Positions 60,496-64,000 of a stretch of 64,000 bases of DNA are shown in pieces. The notes below the pieces were generated by a model, which saw nothing but the letters and a program-made list of their open reading frames with translations, had not been told where the DNA came from and did no database searches. Both the position numbers and the translations under genes were made by a program. The DNA comes from Serendipita indica DSM 11827 (lineage: Eukaryota > Basidiomycota > Agaricomycetes > Sebacinales > Serendipitaceae), in the NCBI GenBank assembly GCA_910890315.1, contig CAJVGD010000042.1, positions 310,001 through 374,000 of the forward strand, written 5' to 3'. The stretch's first letter is position 1; each line of letters opens with the position of its first letter.

Positions 60496-61167
60496 ATGCG
60501 CATCGTTGGCATTTTCATCACCGGTCCTTCGTCCACAGGGAAGACATTTCTATGCAATGCTCTGAAAGCGCGATTAAGAGATATGGGGATCTTAACATAC
60601 CATATTTCTGAAGTGGCACGAACCGTCATGCGCGAACAAGGGTTCACACGCAAGGACGTTGGGACCCTAGAAATGCAAAGAGCGATCCTTAGGGCACAAC
60701 TACATGCAGAGGAAAACGCTCTTACATATCTTATGTCTAATATTAGACGAAAACGCCCACAGGACGATGGATCTTCCGTCTCGGTCTTACTTTGCGATCG
60801 CTGCGCAATAGATCCCATCGTATATGCAACAATGGAATTGCCCGGGAATCTTGTAGACGATTTGATGACCGAATATGGACTACGGGATGCCCTTGCGAGG
60901 TATAGCGGCCGTTCAAAAGCTTCAACAAAAGGGAACTTCTCTGAGAAAGGCACATATATAGACCCCTTGGTCATCCTCACTGACGGTGTAGACGAGTGGA
61001 GAGTCGACGATGGAGTTCGAAGTCTTTACGACCCCAAGACTGTCGCTGTAACCTTCCGTGACGTCCTAGCGAGACTAAAAATCAGCCATTTGGAGCTTGG
61101 TGAAAATATCAAGGATATAGAAGAACGTGTGGCCTGGGTTATGACAGCATCAGGGCTTAAGGACTAA
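60496..61167 (+). CDS. P-loop kinase-like ATPase (AAA_28/NadR-like)
   Basis: Intronless, 223 residues. Walker A is GPSSTGKTFLCNAL within the first 30 residues. HISEVARTVMREQGF and EMQRAILRAQLHAEE follow, then LLCDRCAIDPIVYA (Walker B-like aspartate and DR pair), and an LGENIKDIEERVAWV helix near the end. This is the layout of fungal AAA_28 proteins related to the kinase part of NadR, which phosphorylate nucleosides or nicotinamide riboside; substrate not shown. It is divergent from the RdRP-helicase gene with 135 bases between ATG codons. Confidence 0.85.
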   Translation: MRIVGIFITGPSSTGKTFLCNALKARLRDMGILTYHISEVARTVMREQGFTRKDVGTLEMQRAILRAQLHAEENALTYLMSNIRRKRPQDDGSSVSVLLCDRCAIDPIVYATMELPGNLVDDLMTEYGLRDALARYSGRSKASTKGNFSEKGTYIDPLVILTDGVDEWRVDDGVRSLYDPKTVAVTFRDVLARLKISHLELGENIKDIEERVAWVMTASGLKD

Positions 61168-61358
61168 GGTCGTAGAGGCGCGAAAACAATGTTATAAATG
61201 TGTTTGGAATATACGATAAATAACTTTCCTGCCAGTTGACTGCCGACATGTGGCTGACGCGGTCGAGTTCAAAGAGGTTTGAGTTTGCTCACCACATCGA
61301 CAGGATGAGGACCGAGGAAATGCATCGACCCACGGAATATACACACATGAGAAACAAC

Positions 61359-62949
61359 CTAGAGAGCGAAACTTTCTGCAGTCTCCACAGACTTTCGCTC
61401 ATCCAAATATTTCTTGATATCCGCCTTTGCACGTTTATTCGGCGGAGGGGGAGGAGGGGCAGGCCGGAAATAGGGCTGTGAGAGCCAATGTGGAACAAAC
61501 CTCACACCAGTCGAAGGGTCGATGTGTACTCTACCGGCGTCTGTGCCCTCGGCAGCTTTCATATCTGCCTGTGAAACAGTTTAGATTCAAATGACACGGA
61601 AATTCCGAGATATGCCAACCTGTAGGCGTTCTTTAAGCTCCCGAACAATCAGCTCGTACGCTTCTAACCCGCTGGCCATGTCATTTTCTGAGCCGGGCTT
61701 GCCCTTTGGGTTTGGGACTTTACTCATCTTGGTTCGCAGATCAACAGCCGTCGCGAACCCTGGTCGAAGTAACTTGAACAAATGGCCTTTGACCGCACCC
61801 CAGTCCGTTGGTGTTTTTTGCTGTTTGACGATCTCTAGATATTCCAGGGCGAGATCTGTAATCGGAAGATGTTCCAACGAGATATCAATATCCTTATTCC
61901 CCTTTTCCGGGAGATCCAGGTCCGTGGCAAAGAGGGATGGACGGAATAAGGCGGGGTTGTAGAGGTTGCCTTCAGCAGACATGACTGCGTCTGCCCCGGT
62001 GGCTTTGAGACAGGTCTCTATATCCGAATAGTAGAGGATGTTTCCATTGGCGAATACGGGAACTGAAACGGCTTCCTTGACCGCCTTGATCTTGGCCCAG
62101 TCGGCTAACCCCTGCTTTTGTTCAGTAATAGATTGAGTTGATTTACACAACTCACCGTATTGACCCCGCGTTGTTCTCGTGTTCGACCGTGACAAGTCAA
62201 AATCTGCGCACCGGCACGCTCGAGCATTTTGGCATATTCGACCGTCTTTTCCACATCGGGGAATACTCTAAACTTGGCTGTTACGGGTATATTGAGGTTA
62301 GTATGCAACGTATTAACTGCAGGATTGTCAGGGGATTGTCAGGGGCATTTCTCGGGCAGAAATGAACACCAACTTATTCGATAAATTAGATCCCAGTCAT
62401 CCTGCAGATAGGCACCATAGTAGCCTCGCTTCGCGATATCCTGAGGGCATCCGAGATTGATATCGACCGCATCGCAATATGGCTCGAGAATCTTGGCAGA
62501 TTCGAGAACCTGCTGTGGATCATTGCCACAAAACTGAACTACGAGGGGTCTATCAAGTTTTTCGTTTCCTTCCTCTCCGTTTAGGATGCTAAAATTGAGT
62601 TCTCGAAAGGTTTTGTTGCGGATGGAACCAAAGTGCTGCGGGCAATCAGATTAATCACATTTTCAGGGAGACCAAATACTTTTGAATTGATCATGGGAGT
62701 ATATGCTAGCTAATAACGTTATCACGCGGCCTTAAATGGAGCAGTCTTGACTTACATGAGCACCGTAACGTCGACTGAGAACTCTCCAAGCCTATATAGG
62801 TGAGGATTGTAGTTTTACGCATAATTAGACGTATTCACCAGTTCACTTTGATCTACCATTGGCGCCACGACAAATTTTGGGCTGCCCAAGATCTTGCGGT
62901 AAAACTCGTAACCGCTAAGCTTGCGTGAAGAAACTGTTTGTGATTCCAT
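61359..62949 (-). CDS. DUS1: tRNA-dihydrouridine synthase Dus1
   Basis: Starts [20 protein letters not shown] at 62949. FMN-barrel motifs: [60 protein letters not shown] (catalytic Cys in GCP), [71 protein letters not shown]. The tail includes [14 protein letters not shown] and a basic [15 protein letters not shown] stretch. This matches eukaryotic Dus1, which reduces U16/U17 in tRNA D loops. Introns at about 62770-62800 and 62310-62370 are in phase where checked. Length near 430 residues is normal. Confidence 0.96.
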
Positions 62950-63415
62950 TTCGAAAATGATGCCCAGTATGGACCTTTGAAGTCCTCGGAGGACTCTGTT
63001 CGCCTGTCCGAGTATTTTGCTGGAAGTGGGGAAGAGCAAGTTTCGGTTCCGAAACTCGGCTGTTCTAGAAGGCCCACAGCAGATTCGCTTGTTTCGGGTA
63101 TTGTTTTACACCAGAATCGTAGTACAAACTCTATAGAAGCAAGCTTGGTCCTGACCAGATTATGTTCTTCTCTGGATAACTTCATGAACACCCTTTATCA
63201 GTACAAAGCGATTCATATCTTGAGAACATTCACTGTCTGCTACCCGACATCGCAGCTGCAGGAACAGCAGCCCTCGATGAATTCGATTGCTCCTCCGCCC
63301 TAGAGCCAAAAGTTTCCTTTTCTGTTTATCAAATGGCGCCCACTCGTCTACTGCAATTGTTGGGCATGAAGATGCGCCGGTCCCATTGAAGTCGCCCAAA
63401 GGAAGGGCGAGCAAA
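62950..63415. other. Divergent intergenic region
   Basis: Between Dus1 and the unknown gene at the right edge; no gene recognised. Confidence 0.45.
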
Positions 63416-64000
63416 ATGGCGTTGCCAACTTCAACGCGTCCATCCAAGGAGGTACGGAATCAAATTTATGTATTCCGCGTGCTCTCTGGACCATTCTGGT
63501 ACATAAATGCTTCCGGTGTAAGGCCAACTGCCCAGCGCGCTGTTCCCCCTACCCTACTCCTCTCACCTCTAATACTTCCTATCTAACGGTGCCATAGGTG
63601 GCGCGAAGATGTACTCTAGGCAATCAAGGTGAGCAAGGAGGCAATTGCAAGGTAGTTGCTGACCAACGGTAGCTTTGTCGCTCAAGAGACGAATGAGCAC
63701 GTTGTGCTCACTGCCAACTTCAACCGTCGGAACTCTAGCGCCCCGTTCTCTCTCTCTCGCCAAAGCTCTGTCATTCACAGACGCTCGACGCTAGCCCAGC
63801 TGACGACCATCGACTTTGAGCACACCGACATTACCAGCGCTCGTCACAACAGTGACGTTCAAGGCACTCCTATTCTCGTTCGAGTCGGCCAAAAGTTCTC
63901 CACGCTGCTCCCGAAGCATGCGCGACGCGTCCAGGAGCGACGAAAATCTTTGAAGATTGACATGAGGACGGAGATTCGAGTCGAAACGGATGGATTGTAC
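63416..64000 (+). CDS. Unknown protein, 3' part outside window
   Basis: A short exon starting MALPTSTRPSKE at 63416 ends at a GTACGG donor. A later exon opening after a TAG near 63655 reads LLTNGSFVAQETNEHVVL, FNRRNSSAPFSLSRQSSVIH, RRSTLAQLTTIDFEHTDITS and KFSTLLPKHARRVQERRKSL, and stays open to the window edge. The roughly 200-base gap may hold more than one intron or a tiny exon. Composition is coding-like (no stops over 110 codons), but no domain is recognised. The start is tentative. Confidence 0.4.

Overview
The window reads as genomic DNA of a basidiomycete fungus. Genes are packed on both strands, and nearly all carry many short introns of about 45-60 bases (GTACGT/GTAAGT-like donors, TAG/CAG acceptors). 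The gene set is fungal: Hog1-type MAPK, Vti1, Dsk2, ISWI, GT15 mannosyltransferase, GH5 mannanase, two P450s, a Mau2/Scc4-like protein and SCYL2. F-box/LRR and WD40 families look locally expanded. The RdRP sequence style and gene families suggest Agaricomycetes, perhaps the Rhizoctonia/Ceratobasidium group; that placement is inference from memory of protein families, not a search.

Layout. 1-5.1 kb: a Mau2/Scc4-like gene leaving the left edge, a tRNA-Leu with an intron, and two lineage-specific genes. 5.6-11.6 kb: a mitochondrial ICT1/Pth4-like rescue factor, a GT15 mannosyltransferase, an Aim19-like membrane protein and a secreted GH5 mannanase, all on the minus strand. 12.4-19.6 kb: a two-domain single-pass membrane protein, Dsk2/ubiquilin, the SNARE Vti1 and the MAPK Hog1 on the plus strand. 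20-28.4 kb: an accessory block with three related F-box proteins, an orphan seven-blade WD40 propeller and tRNA-Trp. 28.4-36.9 kb: two P450s, a fourth F-box-like protein, a UPF0303 protein and the NEDD8 E1 subunit Uba3. 36.9-41 kb: gene-poor DNA with two hairpins and a large lineage-specific gene. 41-52.4 kb: SCYL2 pseudokinase, a large secreted alpha/beta-hydrolase-like protein and the ISWI remodeller. 52.6-64 kb: a tandem-repeat disordered protein, a very large RNA-silencing gene, a small P-loop kinase, Dus1 and the start of an unknown gene.

The standout is 54.5-60.4 kb. A cellular RNA-dependent RNA polymerase (catalytic DLDGD) runs straight into an Upf1-like SF1 helicase. Only an intron-sized 40-45 bases separates them, and the reading is best explained as one protein of roughly 1,700 residues. 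In fission yeast the RdRP Rdp1 and the SF1 helicase Hrr1 are separate subunits of one complex, so this looks like that partnership fused. The DLDGD motif sits on an 18-nt micro-exon followed by a GC-AG intron.

Several conserved host genes (Hog1, GT15, an F-box gene, the Aim19-like gene and an unknown gene near 4-5 kb) contain single-base frame breaks, mostly at short homopolymer runs. The pattern suggests sequence or assembly indels rather than independent gene loss, and it matters for reading exon phases here, including the fusion junction.
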